From NCBI RefSeq assembly GCF_000235625.1, contig NZ_AGTR01000026.1:1-64000 (forward strand): DNA of 64,000 nucleotides, written 5' to 3'. Both the position numbers and the translations under genes were made by a program. Positions 18,177-27,212 of the stretch are shown in pieces. The notes beneath the pieces are model-generated. The model did no database searches. It had not been told where the DNA came from and was given only the letters and a program-made list of their open reading frames with translations. This DNA comes from Marinobacter manganoxydans MnI7-9 (GTDB lineage Bacteria > Pseudomonadota > Gammaproteobacteria > Pseudomonadales > Oleiphilaceae). Numbering within the stretch: position 1 is the stretch's first letter; every line of letters begins with the position of its first letter.

Positions 18177-19055
18177 TTGCAGACTACCAGAATCAAAGGA
18201 CTGACCATCGCAGCTCTGGGCGTGCTGTTTATCGTGCCCGATGCGTTGCTGGTGAAAATCACCTCCGTGGATCCTGTGGTCTTTCTGTTTTGGCGCGGCC
18301 TGTTACTGGCGATCAGTTTTTTTGTGATCAGCTGGGCGCGATACCGTTCCCGACTGGTGCCTGAAATTCGAAAATGCGGCCGTAAAGGCCTGTTCTGTGC
18401 CGGTGCCTTTGCCATCAGTACCCTTGGGTTCGTGGTTGGCATGAAGAACACAGCCGCCGGCAATGTGCTGGTCATCCTGAACACCGCGCCGGTCATCGCG
18501 GCCGTGATTGCCTGGGCGGTCTGGAAAGAAACGCTGCCTCTTCGCACCTGGGTAGTCATTTTGGTGTGCGTCACCGGCGCCACCTTCATGGCCGTGGGAG
18601 AATTCGGCAAGGGCGACCCTCTGGGTCTGTTGATGGCCGTGGTTGCCGCCACTGCCCTGGCCTCCAACCTCAACGTAGCGCGCTCCAAACCCGACAGCGA
18701 TATGAGCGTGATGCTTATGTTCGGCGCGCTGGTACTGGCAGGTGTGGCGGCATTGCTTGGTGGTGCGCAGGTGCCCTCGGCCCATGATTTCTTCTTTATC
18801 GCCCTGCTCTGTCTGGTGTTCCTGCCCACTGCGTGCATCCTGATCCAGATTGGCCCCCGCTATATTCCGGCGGCGGAAGTCAGCCTGATGCTGCTTCTGG
18901 AAACCGTGTTCGGGTCTTTCCTTGTTTGGCTATTCCTCGGCGAAGTACCGCCAAAGCTCAGCCTGGTAGGTGGTGTTATTGTATTCTCCGCCCTGGCGGT
19001 GCATGGCTGGACGGAAGTAAGCCGGTACCGAAAAGCGCGGGTGGCAGTTGATTAA
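18177..19055 (+). CDS. DMT superfamily (EamA) exporter
   Basis: A 292-residue inner-membrane protein with about ten hydrophobic segments arranged as two EamA repeats, the usual DMT exporter layout (family length about 290-300). The second repeat ends with VSLMLLLETVFGSFLVW and a short basic C-terminus. Substrates of EamA proteins cannot be told from sequence. A TTG at 18177 is the best start because the first membrane segment begins right after it; no in-frame ATG lies nearby. The crotonase gene downstream is read in the same direction, 53 bases on. Confidence 0.85.
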   Translation: MQTTRIKGLTIAALGVLFIVPDALLVKITSVDPVVFLFWRGLLLAISFFVISWARYRSRLVPEIRKCGRKGLFCAGAFAISTLGFVVGMKNTAAGNVLVILNTAPVIAAVIAWAVWKETLPLRTWVVILVCVTGATFMAVGEFGKGDPLGLLMAVVAATALASNLNVARSKPDSDMSVMLMFGALVLAGVAALLGGAQVPSAHDFFFIALLCLVFLPTACILIQIGPRYIPAAEVSLMLLLETVFGSFLVWLFLGEVPPKLSLVGGVIVFSALAVHGWTEVSRYRKARVAVD

Positions 19056-19108
19056 CCCGGTTCCCGCGCGCGAAGATACGCGCTGATCAAAAACAAGGAA
19101 CCGCAACA

Positions 19109-19912
19109 ATGACCACCGTACCCAAGCTCACCGATGCCCTGTTGACCCTCGAGAACCGTGTCGCCACGCTTACTCTGAACCGTCACGACCTGCGCAATGC
19201 ACTGACCGGCTCAAACCTGATCGACGACATCGTGACCACCGCGGAATGGGTTAACCAGTGCGAAGACGTGTCGGTACTGGTGATCACTGGAGCGGGCTCT
19301 GCGTTCAGCGCCGGCGGCAACATTCGGGACATGGCCAACCGCAGCGGCGATTTTGCAGGTGACGTGGCCGAATGCGCCGACCGTTACCGCAAAGGCATTC
19401 AGCGCATTCCCCTGGCCCTTCAGAATGTGGAAGTGCCCATCATCGCCGCGGTCAACGGTCCCGCCATCGGCGCCGGCTTCGATTTGGCCAATATGGCCGA
19501 TATCCGCATTGCCTCGGAAAACGCAAAGTTTGGCGAAACCTTTCTTAACCTGGGAATCATTCCGGGTGACGGCGGCGCCTGGTTCATGCAGCGCCTGATT
19601 GGCTACCAGCGCGCCTTCGAGCTTACGCTCACCGGGCGGGTGATAGACGCTACCGAGGCAAAGGAGCTGGGCATTGTTCTGGAGGTGGTACCAGCGGACG
19701 AACTGATGAACGCCGCCAATGCCATGGCAAGTCGCATGGCCAGCCAACCACCGAAAGCCACTCGCCTCACCAAACGCCTGATGAAAATGGCACCGAGGAT
19801 GGAGCTGAAGGATTTTCTGGATGTGTGCGCCAACTTCCAGGGCATGTGCCACAACGAGCCTGAGCACCTGGAAGCGGTTAACAAAATGCTGGAAGCAATG
19901 TCGAAAAAATAG
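19109..19912 (+). CDS. Enoyl-CoA hydratase/isomerase family protein
   Basis: A 267-residue crotonase-family enzyme. Oxyanion-hole segments are SAFSAGGNIRDM and GPAIGAGFDLANMADIRIAS, followed by GETFLNLGIIPGDGGAWFMQ, where hydratases or isomerases carry acidic catalytic residues. Likely acts on an acyl-CoA in fatty-acid or branched-chain breakdown. AAGGAA precedes the ATG. It is distinct in sequence from the other crotonase of the window. Confidence 0.9.
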   Translation: MTTVPKLTDALLTLENRVATLTLNRHDLRNALTGSNLIDDIVTTAEWVNQCEDVSVLVITGAGSAFSAGGNIRDMANRSGDFAGDVAECADRYRKGIQRIPLALQNVEVPIIAAVNGPAIGAGFDLANMADIRIASENAKFGETFLNLGIIPGDGGAWFMQRLIGYQRAFELTLTGRVIDATEAKELGIVLEVVPADELMNAANAMASRMASQPPKATRLTKRLMKMAPRMELKDFLDVCANFQGMCHNEPEHLEAVNKMLEAMSKK

Positions 19913-19917
19913 TAGCA

Positions 19918-19962
19918 GCGGCCAAATGGCCGCCTATCCATCAAACGGGGCTATTGCCCCGT
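19918..19962. terminator. Two hairpins between convergent genes
   Basis: GCGGCC/GGCCGC (19918-19923 with 19928-19933) and ACGGGGC/GCCCCGT (19945-19951 with 19956-19962) form two stable stems between convergent stop codons. T-tracts are short, so terminator function in either direction is probable but not certain. Confidence 0.45.
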
Positions 19963-20313
19963 AAAGACCTTGAGGTCGAGCTCTTTCTCCACCTGCCTTG
20001 CAATCGTCTCGTCAGAAAGACTGAAAGCCACATGGAACCCCTTATCGGTCTCGATACCACCATCATTGATGATGGAAACCACCTGCGCAGGATCTGTCAG
20101 TTCACTGACATCTTCGACCAGCGCTATCTGATCATCTTCCAAAAGCAGACTGTTTGCCGCTTCAATCGCCGAGGAGGCACCCTGGCCGGGTGATGGCGTA
20201 CAGACAATCATTCTCGCCTGCCCCACTGGCGTCACGATCAGCCTCTTGGCTTTCTCGATGGGATCGTTCACATAATCTGCGATTTGCTTACCAATAGTTT
20301 CAACTTCGGCCAT
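19951..20313 (-). CDS. Hypothetical protein, 120 residues
   Basis: A soluble alpha/beta protein I do not recognise: an N-terminal helix (MAEVETIGKQIADYV), a strand-loop region RLIVTPVGQARMIVCTPSPG with a glycine-rich turn, and a C-terminal helix ending DLKVFTGQ. AAGGAG lies about nine bases before the ATG, which supports translation. It sits between a convergent crotonase and the tRNA-Leu gene. Confidence 0.65.
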   Translation of the reverse strand: MAEVETIGKQIADYVNDPIEKAKRLIVTPVGQARMIVCTPSPGQGASSAIEAANSLLLEDDQIALVEDVSELTDPAQVVSIINDGGIETDKGFHVAFSLSDETIARQVEKELDLKVFTGQ

Positions 20314-20456
20314 GGCGTTCTGTCTCCTTGGACGGAAAACATTGAGTTAAAGCTTACGCCTACCGAAGAAACGTCGATCACTGCTCATTTGCCGTCGAGA
20401 CCTGCGATTCGACGAAGATCACAAGAAAACACTTGGAGGGACACTGATAACAAAGA

Positions 20457-20543
20457 TGGTGCTCCGGGCCGGAATCGAACCGGCACGACCTAACGGTCGA
20501 GAGATTTTAAGTCTCTTGTGTCTACCAATTTCACCACCGGAGC
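20457..20543 (-). tRNA. tRNA-Leu(TAA)
   Basis: An 87-base gene on the minus strand folds as a class II tRNA: acceptor GCTCCGG pairs with CCGGAGC, the anticodon stem GAGAC/(G)TCTC holds loop CTTAAAA with anticodon TAA, a long variable arm (TCGACCGTTAGGTCG) follows, then the T-arm with GGTTCGATTCC. The CCA end is encoded (20457-20459). Confidence 0.97.
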
Positions 20544-20569
20544 ATTCGGGGGAGGTTTTGACGGGCAGA

Positions 20570-20598
20570 ATTGTATAAGTCTGCGTGGGGTAACGCAA
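20570..20598 (-). promoter_or_regulatory. Promoter of tRNA-Leu
   Basis: On the minus strand, TTGCGT (20593-20598) and TACAAT (20570-20575) are separated by 17 bases. Transcription would start near 20563, about 20 bases before the mature tRNA end. Confidence 0.6.
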
Positions 20599-20618
20599 TT
20601 CGGATTCTGCCCGCACTA

Positions 20619-21272
20619 TCAGGCTGCCGGGCTGGTCTTTAGCGGGTTGATCGCCCTGCCCTTATAAATGTATCCCGCGATTTTCGGTGCCTTCGGGATG
20701 TAGAGGTTTTCAAGTTCCTGGATTTCAAAGCCGGCGTGACGGATCAGGTCTGCGATGTGTCGGTTCAGGTGGCAGCCGCCGGCCAGCTTTTTCCAGCCGG
20801 GGGTGATGCGGTTTTGCCATTTTCTCGTGTCATCGTGGGGCGATTCGCCGTGTTCGAGGAACAGGAGTTCACCGCCGGGTTTGAGCACTCGGCGCATCTG
20901 TTGAAGAGCGGCGTTCCAGTCGGGGATCGTACACAGGGTGAAGGTCAGCAGAACGGTGTCCACGGAGTTGTCGTCCAGAGGGATTTTCTCCCCGGGCAGA
21001 TCCAGCCACTCTACCTTTATTGGAGTTTTGGCAAGGTTTGGCAGGGCCTTTCTACGCATGCCTTCTGATGGCTCCAGGCCGTACACCATATCGACGTTGT
21101 TGGCGTTGTAGAATTCCATATTGATGGCGGAGCCCATGCCCACTTCCAGGACGACACCTTTGGCGTGGGGAACTACCTGGCTACGAAGTTTCATCACCTG
21201 GCCCATTGAGCAAGCCCGGTCTATGATGTGAGGCAGTATTCTGTCTTCGTAAAAGCTCATCGGCATCACCAT
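20619..21272 (-). CDS. Class I SAM-dependent methyltransferase
   Basis: A 217-residue methyltransferase with SAM motif I VLEVGMGSAINMEFY, an acidic end of strand 2 (YGLEPSEGM) and motif IV-like TVLLTFTLCTIPDW, followed by RRVLKPGGELLFLEHG. It resembles the UbiE/PmtA-like group that acts on lipids or quinones, but the substrate is not determined. Three in-frame ATGs (21272, 21266, 21260) are possible starts; no strong ribosome site separates them. It is divergent from cioA. Confidence 0.85.
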   Translation of the reverse strand: MVMPMSFYEDRILPHIIDRACSMGQVMKLRSQVVPHAKGVVLEVGMGSAINMEFYNANNVDMVYGLEPSEGMRRKALPNLAKTPIKVEWLDLPGEKIPLDDNSVDTVLLTFTLCTIPDWNAALQQMRRVLKPGGELLFLEHGESPHDDTRKWQNRITPGWKKLAGGCHLNRHIADLIRHAGFEIQELENLYIPKAPKIAGYIYKGRAINPLKTSPAA

Positions 21273-21274
21273 AA

Positions 21275-21288
21275 TTGCGATAAATCAA
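21275..21288. promoter_or_regulatory. Possible ANR/FNR-like site
   Basis: TTGCG-ATAA-ATCAA matches one half of the FNR/ANR consensus (TTGAT-N4-ATCAA) fully and the other half at three of five positions. It lies between the methyltransferase gene and cioA. ANR control of cio genes is known in Pseudomonas; here it is only a suggestion. Confidence 0.3.
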
Positions 21289-21315
21289 GGGTGCGACAAT
21301 CGGCCCTATCGAAAC

Positions 21316-21335
21316 TGCTACTTTATTTAGTAGCA
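21316..21335. promoter_or_regulatory. Perfect inverted repeat upstream of cioA
   Basis: TGCTACT and AGTAGCA flank six AT bases, forming a perfect 7-6-7 dyad about 110 bases upstream of cioA. The AT-rich spacer and position suggest an operator for an unidentified dimeric regulator. Confidence 0.45.
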
Positions 21336-21443
21336 TAGTAATCATCTGCCGGTAATAACAATATAACAATCAGAGCTAAGGCAGCGGCTGAACGGGTTCG
21401 CTGTGCCCGTTTGTTATGATGTGATGGTTACCGGAGGGTTCCC

Positions 21444-22886
21444 ATGGAACTTGATCCTCTTATTCTATCGCGAATCCAGTTCGCGTTCGTGGTGTCATTT
21501 CACGCCATTTTTCCGGTATTTACCATCGGCCTCGCTTCTTACATTGCGGTACTTGAGGGCCTGGCCTTCAAAACCGAGAACCCGGTTTGGGTTAAGCTAT
21601 CGGCCTTCTGGACCAAGGTGTTTGCCGTGGTGTTCGGCATGGGGGTGGTATCAGGCATCGTGATGTCGTTCCAGTTCGGGACCAACTGGAGTAACTTCGC
21701 CCAGGCCTCTGCTAATTTCCTTGGCCCAATCCTGAGTTATGAGGTGGTCACGGCGTTCTTCCTTGAGGCGGCGTTCCTCGGCGTGCTCCTGTTTGGTCGC
21801 GACAAGGTGCCCGCTGGTGTTCACCTTTTTGCCGCTATCATGGTTGCCACCGGCACCTTCATTTCGTCGTTCTGGATTCTCTCGGCGAATAGCTGGATGC
21901 AGACTCCGGCCGGCACCGAACTTCGCGACGGCGTGTTCTACGTCACCTCCTGGAGCGAGGCGATCTTCAATCCCTCTTTCCCCTATCGCTTCGCCCACAT
22001 GGCACTGGCTTCTTACCTTACCGGCGGCTTTGTGGTGGCCGGGGTGAGCGCCTGGTACCTGCTGCGCGGTCGCGAGGTTGAAGCCAACAAAAAGGCACTG
22101 TCCATGTGCCTTTGGCTGTTGCTGTTCATTGCGCCTGCCCAGGCAGTTCTGGGGGATTTCCACGGCCTGAACACTCTTGAGCACCAGCCGACCAAAGTCG
22201 CGGCCATGGAAGGTAACTGGGAAACCTCCCGTAACGTGCCGTTGCTGCTATTTGCCATTCCCGATCAGGAAAACCAGCGCAACCTGTTTGAGATTGGCAT
22301 TCCCAGCCTGGCCAGTTTCATTCTCACCCACGAATGGGACGGTGAAGTGCCGGGTGTAAGCGCGGTTCCTGTTGACGAGCAACCACCCGTCGCAATCGTG
22401 TTCTGGTCGTTCCGTATCATGGTGGGCATTGGCCTTCTGATGATCGCCTTCGCGGTTACCGGCCTGGTTCTGCGTGCCGGCGGCAGATACTGGCGCACCA
22501 ACTGGTTCCTTCAGGGTATGCGCTTTATGAGCATTGCACCTTTCTTTGCAGTGCTGACCGGCTGGTTTGTGACCGAGGTGGGTCGCGCGCCCTGGCTGGT
22601 GTACGGCCAGATGACCCAGGCCGAAGCCCTGACCCCGTCACTGACCGGTGGTATGGCTCTGTTCACACTTATCGGCTATGTCGTGGTGTACGCTCTGGTG
22701 TTCTCTGCCGGTGTCTACTACCTCATGCGTGTGTTGTATGTCGGTCTTGAAGACCGTGATGAGGACGAACACGAGGCAGATCGACCCAAGCGTCCGTTCT
22801 CCGCTGCACACGTGCCTTTCGAAATTGACCACAATTCTGACGATACTGTTGGTACTGCCAAGCCCGTCAACCAGGGAGGTCACTGA
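21444..22886 (+). CDS. cioA: Cyanide-insensitive cytochrome bd-type quinol oxidase subunit I (CioA)
   Basis: A 480-residue subunit of a bd-type terminal oxidase, which oxidises quinol and reduces oxygen to water at the inner membrane. His20 (VVSFHAIFP) is the expected haem ligand; the region GRAPWLVYGQM and a short Q-loop match the CIO/short-loop class rather than E. coli CydA (522 residues). GGAGG lies before the ATG. Two bases separate it from cioB, and the assembly transporter cydDC follows, so one operon supplies both oxidase and its maturation. Confidence 0.95.
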   Translation: MELDPLILSRIQFAFVVSFHAIFPVFTIGLASYIAVLEGLAFKTENPVWVKLSAFWTKVFAVVFGMGVVSGIVMSFQFGTNWSNFAQASANFLGPILSYEVVTAFFLEAAFLGVLLFGRDKVPAGVHLFAAIMVATGTFISSFWILSANSWMQTPAGTELRDGVFYVTSWSEAIFNPSFPYRFAHMALASYLTGGFVVAGVSAWYLLRGREVEANKKALSMCLWLLLFIAPAQAVLGDFHGLNTLEHQPTKVAAMEGNWETSRNVPLLLFAIPDQENQRNLFEIGIPSLASFILTHEWDGEVPGVSAVPVDEQPPVAIVFWSFRIMVGIGLLMIAFAVTGLVLRAGGRYWRTNWFLQGMRFMSIAPFFAVLTGWFVTEVGRAPWLVYGQMTQAEALTPSLTGGMALFTLIGYVVVYALVFSAGVYYLMRVLYVGLEDRDEDEHEADRPKRPFSAAHVPFEIDHNSDDTVGTAKPVNQGGH

Positions 22887-22888
22887 TT

Positions 22889-23890
22889 ATGGAACTGTTT
22901 GATCTGCCTCTTATCTGGGCATTCATTATCGGCTTCGGCATCATCATGTATGTGCTGATGGACGGGTTCGACCTGGGCGTGGGCATTCTCTTCCCCTTTG
23001 CTCCGAACGAGGAAGCCCGCGACACCATGATGAATTCGGTGGCCCCGGTGTGGGACGGCAATGAAACCTGGCTGGTGCTCGGTGGCGCCGGTCTTCTGGC
23101 CGCCTTCCCCATGGTGTATTCCATCTTCCTGCCGGCACTCTATATCGGTGTATTCCTGCTATTGGCCGGGCTAATTTTCCGGGGCGTGGCCTTTGAGTTC
23201 CGGTTCAAGGCCCGTACGTCACGTTATCTCTGGAACTGGGCGTTTGCCGGCGGCTCCACAGTTGCATCCTTTGCCCAGGGCGCCGTGGTCGGGGCCTATA
23301 TCCAGGGCTTTGAAACCGCCAATGGCGTCTATGTTGGCGGCGCGCTGGACTGGCTGACGCCGTTCACCGTGCTCACGGGTCTGGGTATGCTGGCCGGCTA
23401 TGCCCTGCTGGGTTCCACCTGGCTGATCATGAAAACCGAGGGGAATCTGCAGCAGTGGGCCTACAAGATCACCCTGCCCTTGCTCCTCGCGGTGTTGGTG
23501 GTCTTTGGCATCATCGGCGTCTGGACGCCCTTCGTGGATGAAATGGTGCGTGAGCGCTGGTTCTCTAACCTGAGCATTATCTGGATTCTGCCGGTTCTTA
23601 CACTGCTGTGCGCTATCCAGATTTATCGTTCAGTGCGTGATCGCCGGGACGGCATGCCGTTCGTGGCCACCATGGGGCTGTTCATCACCACCTATCTGGG
23701 CCTGGTTGTCAGCCGCTGGCCTTATGTAGTACCGCCGGAATATACCCTCTGGGAAGCGGCGTCTGCCTACGAATCCCAGCTGTTCCTGTTGTTGGGCCTG
23801 TTGTTCGTGATCCCGATTGTTCTGGCTTACACGGCCTGGACCTATTGGGTCTTCCGCGGCAAGGTACGCGCCGGCGAGGGATATCACTAA
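22889..23890 (+). CDS. cioB: Cytochrome bd-type quinol oxidase subunit II (CioB)
   Basis: A 333-residue membrane protein with about eight to nine membrane segments. The N-terminus LPLIWAFIIGFGIIMYVLMD GFDLG is typical of CydB/CioB, and WDGNETWLVLGG (about residues 52-63) is the family signature. Subunit II stabilises the haem-bearing subunit I. Its TAA abuts the GTG of cydD. No short CydX-like frame lies between these genes. Confidence 0.95.
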   Translation: MELFDLPLIWAFIIGFGIIMYVLMDGFDLGVGILFPFAPNEEARDTMMNSVAPVWDGNETWLVLGGAGLLAAFPMVYSIFLPALYIGVFLLLAGLIFRGVAFEFRFKARTSRYLWNWAFAGGSTVASFAQGAVVGAYIQGFETANGVYVGGALDWLTPFTVLTGLGMLAGYALLGSTWLIMKTEGNLQQWAYKITLPLLLAVLVVFGIIGVWTPFVDEMVRERWFSNLSIIWILPVLTLLCAIQIYRSVRDRRDGMPFVATMGLFITTYLGLVVSRWPYVVPPEYTLWEAASAYESQLFLLLGLLFVIPIVLAYTAWTYWVFRGKVRAGEGYH

Positions 23891-25603
23891 GTGGCGGAGC
23901 CATCGGCCAATGGGGGCGGAGAGAATACCTCCGCCGCCGATCAGAAAGCCGTCAAAGGATGGCTTGCGGATCTGGCCCGTGGCAGTCGCCTGTGGATCCG
24001 AAGTACCGTGGCTGCCGGCACCGTTGCCGGCATTGCCACCATTATTCAGATGGTTTTGCTTGCCCGGATTATCCACCTGGGCATCATTGACGAGGTCCCG
24101 GTTGCGGACCTCACTCCCCTCTTTCTCGGTCTGATCCTGGCGCTGGTTGTTCGTGCGCTGGGCCAGGGTTTTCAGACCCGGTTTGCGGCGCGTTGCAGCG
24201 AACAGGTTCGCCGGGATGCCCGACGACAGCTCCACAAACACTGGCAGGCCACAGGCCCGGTTGAATTGGGCCAGTCTTCCGCTGGCACCCTGGCCAGGGA
24301 GTGGATTGACCATGTGGAAGCCCTGCACGGTTACTTTGCGCGGTTTCTGCCGCAGATGACCCTGTCGATGATTGTGCCGCTGCTGATCCTGGCCCTGGTG
24401 TTCTGGCTGGACTGGCTGGCCGGCATTTTCCTGCTGCTGTCCGCGCCGCTGATTCCCCTGTTCATGGCCCTGGTGGGCATGGGCGCGGAGAAACTGAACC
24501 AGCAGCACTTTGAAACCATCAGCCGGCTTTCCGGCCAGTTCCTGGACAAGGTGCGCGGCCTGACCACCCTGCAGCTGTTCGGCCAGACGGCCGGCGCTGC
24601 GGAGCTCATTCGCAAGCGCTCTGATCACTACCGCCGCATTACCATGAAAACGCTCAGGGTCGCTTTTCTGTCCTCAGCGGTTCTGGAGTTCTTTGCCTCT
24701 GTGGCCATCGCCGTGATCGCCATCTACATCGGGTTTGGTCTGCTTGGCTATATCACCTACGGCCCTTCCGAGGATCTGACCCTGTTTTCCGGGTTGCTGA
24801 TCCTGTTGCTGGCCCCGGAGTTTTTCCAGCCGCTGCGCACGCTCTCCCAGCATTACCACGATCGCGCCGCGGCCATGGGCGCCGGCTCAGAGATACTTGA
24901 GCGGCTGGATCTGCCGGTGAACTTTGAAACCGCATCAGAGATGGCGTCGGTCGAGGGTTCGGAAGACCGGATTGAGCTGCGTGCCGTCGGTAAAGGTTTC
25001 CGGACCGACCAAACGGTGCTGAAAGATCTGTCCCTGACCATCCAGAAAGGTGAAGTGATTGCCCTGACCGGCCCTTCCGGCGGTGGCAAATCCACCCTGC
25101 TACATCTTCTGGCCGGCTTCATGGCGCCGGACACCGGTGAAGTTCATCTGTTCGGCGAAGCACCGGGCAGTTTCCGGTTTGGCTGGCTGGGGCAGAAAGG
25201 TTTTCTGGTTCAGGGTACCTGGGCCGATAACCTCAGACTGACTACTCCGGATGCCTCCGATATTGCCATTGAAACGGCGCTGCGTAACGTGGGCCTTGGC
25301 TCCCTGCTGGACAGCCGGCAACAGGGAATCTACAGCCCGGTGTCGGAAGAGGGTCAGGGACTCTCCGGCGGCCAGGCCCGGCGTCTCAGTCTCGCCCGTA
25401 TCTTTCTGGCGGATTACGATCTGATCCTGCTGGATGAACCGACTGCGGGTCTGGATAGCGACAGTGAGGTGTTTGTATTAGAGGCCCTGCATAAACTGGC
25501 GGTAGCCGGTAAAACCCTGGTTTTCTCAACCCACCACCAGGCTCTCCTGACTCTGGCCAACCGAGTGCTGCTGGTGTCCGGCGGGGAGGTTCGCGATGCG
25601 TGA
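23891..25603 (+). CDS. cydD: Glutathione/cysteine ABC exporter ATP-binding/permease CydD
   Basis: A 570-residue half-transporter: an N-terminal membrane domain with six segments and a C-terminal ATPase with Walker A GPSGGGKST, signature LSGGQARR and Walker B LILLDEPT. CydDC exports reduced thiols needed for assembly of bd-type oxidases and periplasmic redox balance. The GTG start abuts the cioB stop. The gene overlaps cydC by eight bases. Confidence 0.94.
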   Translation: MAEPSANGGGENTSAADQKAVKGWLADLARGSRLWIRSTVAAGTVAGIATIIQMVLLARIIHLGIIDEVPVADLTPLFLGLILALVVRALGQGFQTRFAARCSEQVRRDARRQLHKHWQATGPVELGQSSAGTLAREWIDHVEALHGYFARFLPQMTLSMIVPLLILALVFWLDWLAGIFLLLSAPLIPLFMALVGMGAEKLNQQHFETISRLSGQFLDKVRGLTTLQLFGQTAGAAELIRKRSDHYRRITMKTLRVAFLSSAVLEFFASVAIAVIAIYIGFGLLGYITYGPSEDLTLFSGLLILLLAPEFFQPLRTLSQHYHDRAAAMGAGSEILERLDLPVNFETASEMASVEGSEDRIELRAVGKGFRTDQTVLKDLSLTIQKGEVIALTGPSGGGKSTLLHLLAGFMAPDTGEVHLFGEAPGSFRFGWLGQKGFLVQGTWADNLRLTTPDASDIAIETALRNVGLGSLLDSRQQGIYSPVSEEGQGLSGGQARRLSLARIFLADYDLILLDEPTAGLDSDSEVFVLEALHKLAVAGKTLVFSTHHQALLTLANRVLLVSGGEVRDA

Positions 25604-27212
25604 ACTGAAACCCTGGCTGGACCTGATTTTCAAACGCCCCGGTCGCCTGGTTGTCGGTGGTTTTCTGATTCTGGCCACCCTGCTCTCCGGTATAGCCCTG
25701 TTGGCGGTTTCCGGCTGGTTTATCACCGAAACTGCCTTAGTGGGTCTGCTTCTGGCGGCCGGTGTCGCCGCGACCATCAATCTGTATGTTCCCGGCGGTG
25801 CCATCCGTTTCTTTGCCGTCTCCCGCACGGTGTTCCGCTATCTGGAGCGGGTCTACAATCACGATACTGTGTTGCGTCTGCTCACGGATATCCGCGTGGC
25901 CCTGTTCCGGCGTTTGTCACAGGCCAGTCGTATTCGCCGTGGCGAACTGAGCGGCGCCCAGTGGCTGTCGAGGCTAACCAGTGATGTGGATGCCCTGGAT
26001 ACGCTGTACCTGCGGCTGATCGCGCCTGCAGCGCTGGCTGGCCTTGTCACCCTTGCGGTCGTGGTACTTGCCGCCGTGCTGTTTGATGTCGGGACGGCAT
26101 TGCTGGTTGGTCTGTTACTGGTAATTGCTCTGTTGATCGCCACCGTTGGCGTATACCTGAGAACCTGGCGCCTTTCTGCCCGGCAAAGCGACCGGCAGGA
26201 GGATTTGCGCACGGCCGTGATTGAGCACATTGAGGGTTTCCCGGAGCTGACCGCTGCCGGGCGGACCGGTAAACATGCGGCCTGGCTGATGCGTCAGGCG
26301 CATCAGGTTACCTCCGAGCAGGCGAAGGCCGATACCCGGGTCGGCTGGCATCTGGCAGGCTCTCATTTGCTGGTCAATCTTTCTGCGGTTGTGGCGCTCT
26401 GGGCGGGTTTCGCCCTGTTCCAGGCTGGCACCGTGTCCGGCCCGGTGCTGGTTTTGCTGCCGATTGCCCTGCTCGGCCTGGCAGAGGTCTACGCCATGCT
26501 GCCCGACGCTTTCGGGAAACTCGGAGCCACCCTGGCATCAGCATCGCGGCTGAACCGGGATTGCCGGGAGGACAAACAGCCGGGTACGCCAAAAGCAGCA
26601 GGCCTGCCGCCAGAGACGGCACTGCTCGCCGAAAATATCTCGGTCAAACACAGTGGTTACGCGCCGTTGTTCACCCGCTTCAATCTTGAGATTGAGAGCG
26701 GCGAGCGGGTTGGGATTCTCGGCCATTCCGGCAGCGGCAAGTCCTCTCTGGCGGATGTGCTCGCCGGCCTGTTACGCCATGCCCACGGCAGCCTGGCTCG
26801 AACAGATTGCGTCTATCTTACCCAGAAAACCGTGTTGTTCGAGGACACCCTGAGAGCCAATCTGTTACTGGGTTCGCCTGAGGCGTCGGATACCGAACTG
26901 TGGGGCATTCTGGAGCAGATGGAACTGGCTGAGCGCTTCGCCACAGAACCGGATCAGCTCGATACCTGGCTGGGCAGTGCCGGCAGCCGACTCTCCGGCG
27001 GTGAAGCCCGGCGTGTGGCCCTCGCGAGGGTGCTGTTGAACCCAGCCCCGCTGGTCATACTGGATGAGCCGTTTACCGGCCTGGATGCCGAAACCCGGGG
27101 GCGGGTGTCAAAACGGATGGAAACACTTCTGGAAGGAAAAACCGTGATCAGCCTGGCACACGGGTCGGAAGCCCTGCCGGGCACCGACCGTGTGATTTAC
27201 CTGAGCGGTTAG
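25596..27212 (+). CDS. cydC: Glutathione/cysteine ABC exporter ATP-binding/permease CydC
   Basis: A 538-residue half-transporter pairing with CydD: six membrane segments, then an ATPase with Walker A GHSGSGKSS, signature LSGGEARR and Walker B LVILDEPF. The family is usually about 550-575 residues; here the ATPase is slightly short between Walker A and signature. The ATG overlaps the cydD end. Its stop overlaps the convergent reductase gene by four bases, so the operon ends here. Confidence 0.93.
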   Translation: MRELKPWLDLIFKRPGRLVVGGFLILATLLSGIALLAVSGWFITETALVGLLLAAGVAATINLYVPGGAIRFFAVSRTVFRYLERVYNHDTVLRLLTDIRVALFRRLSQASRIRRGELSGAQWLSRLTSDVDALDTLYLRLIAPAALAGLVTLAVVVLAAVLFDVGTALLVGLLLVIALLIATVGVYLRTWRLSARQSDRQEDLRTAVIEHIEGFPELTAAGRTGKHAAWLMRQAHQVTSEQAKADTRVGWHLAGSHLLVNLSAVVALWAGFALFQAGTVSGPVLVLLPIALLGLAEVYAMLPDAFGKLGATLASASRLNRDCREDKQPGTPKAAGLPPETALLAENISVKHSGYAPLFTRFNLEIESGERVGILGHSGSGKSSLADVLAGLLRHAHGSLARTDCVYLTQKTVLFEDTLRANLLLGSPEASDTELWGILEQMELAERFATEPDQLDTWLGSAGSRLSGGEARRVALARVLLNPAPLVILDEPFTGLDAETRGRVSKRMETLLEGKTVISLAHGSEALPGTDRVIYLSG

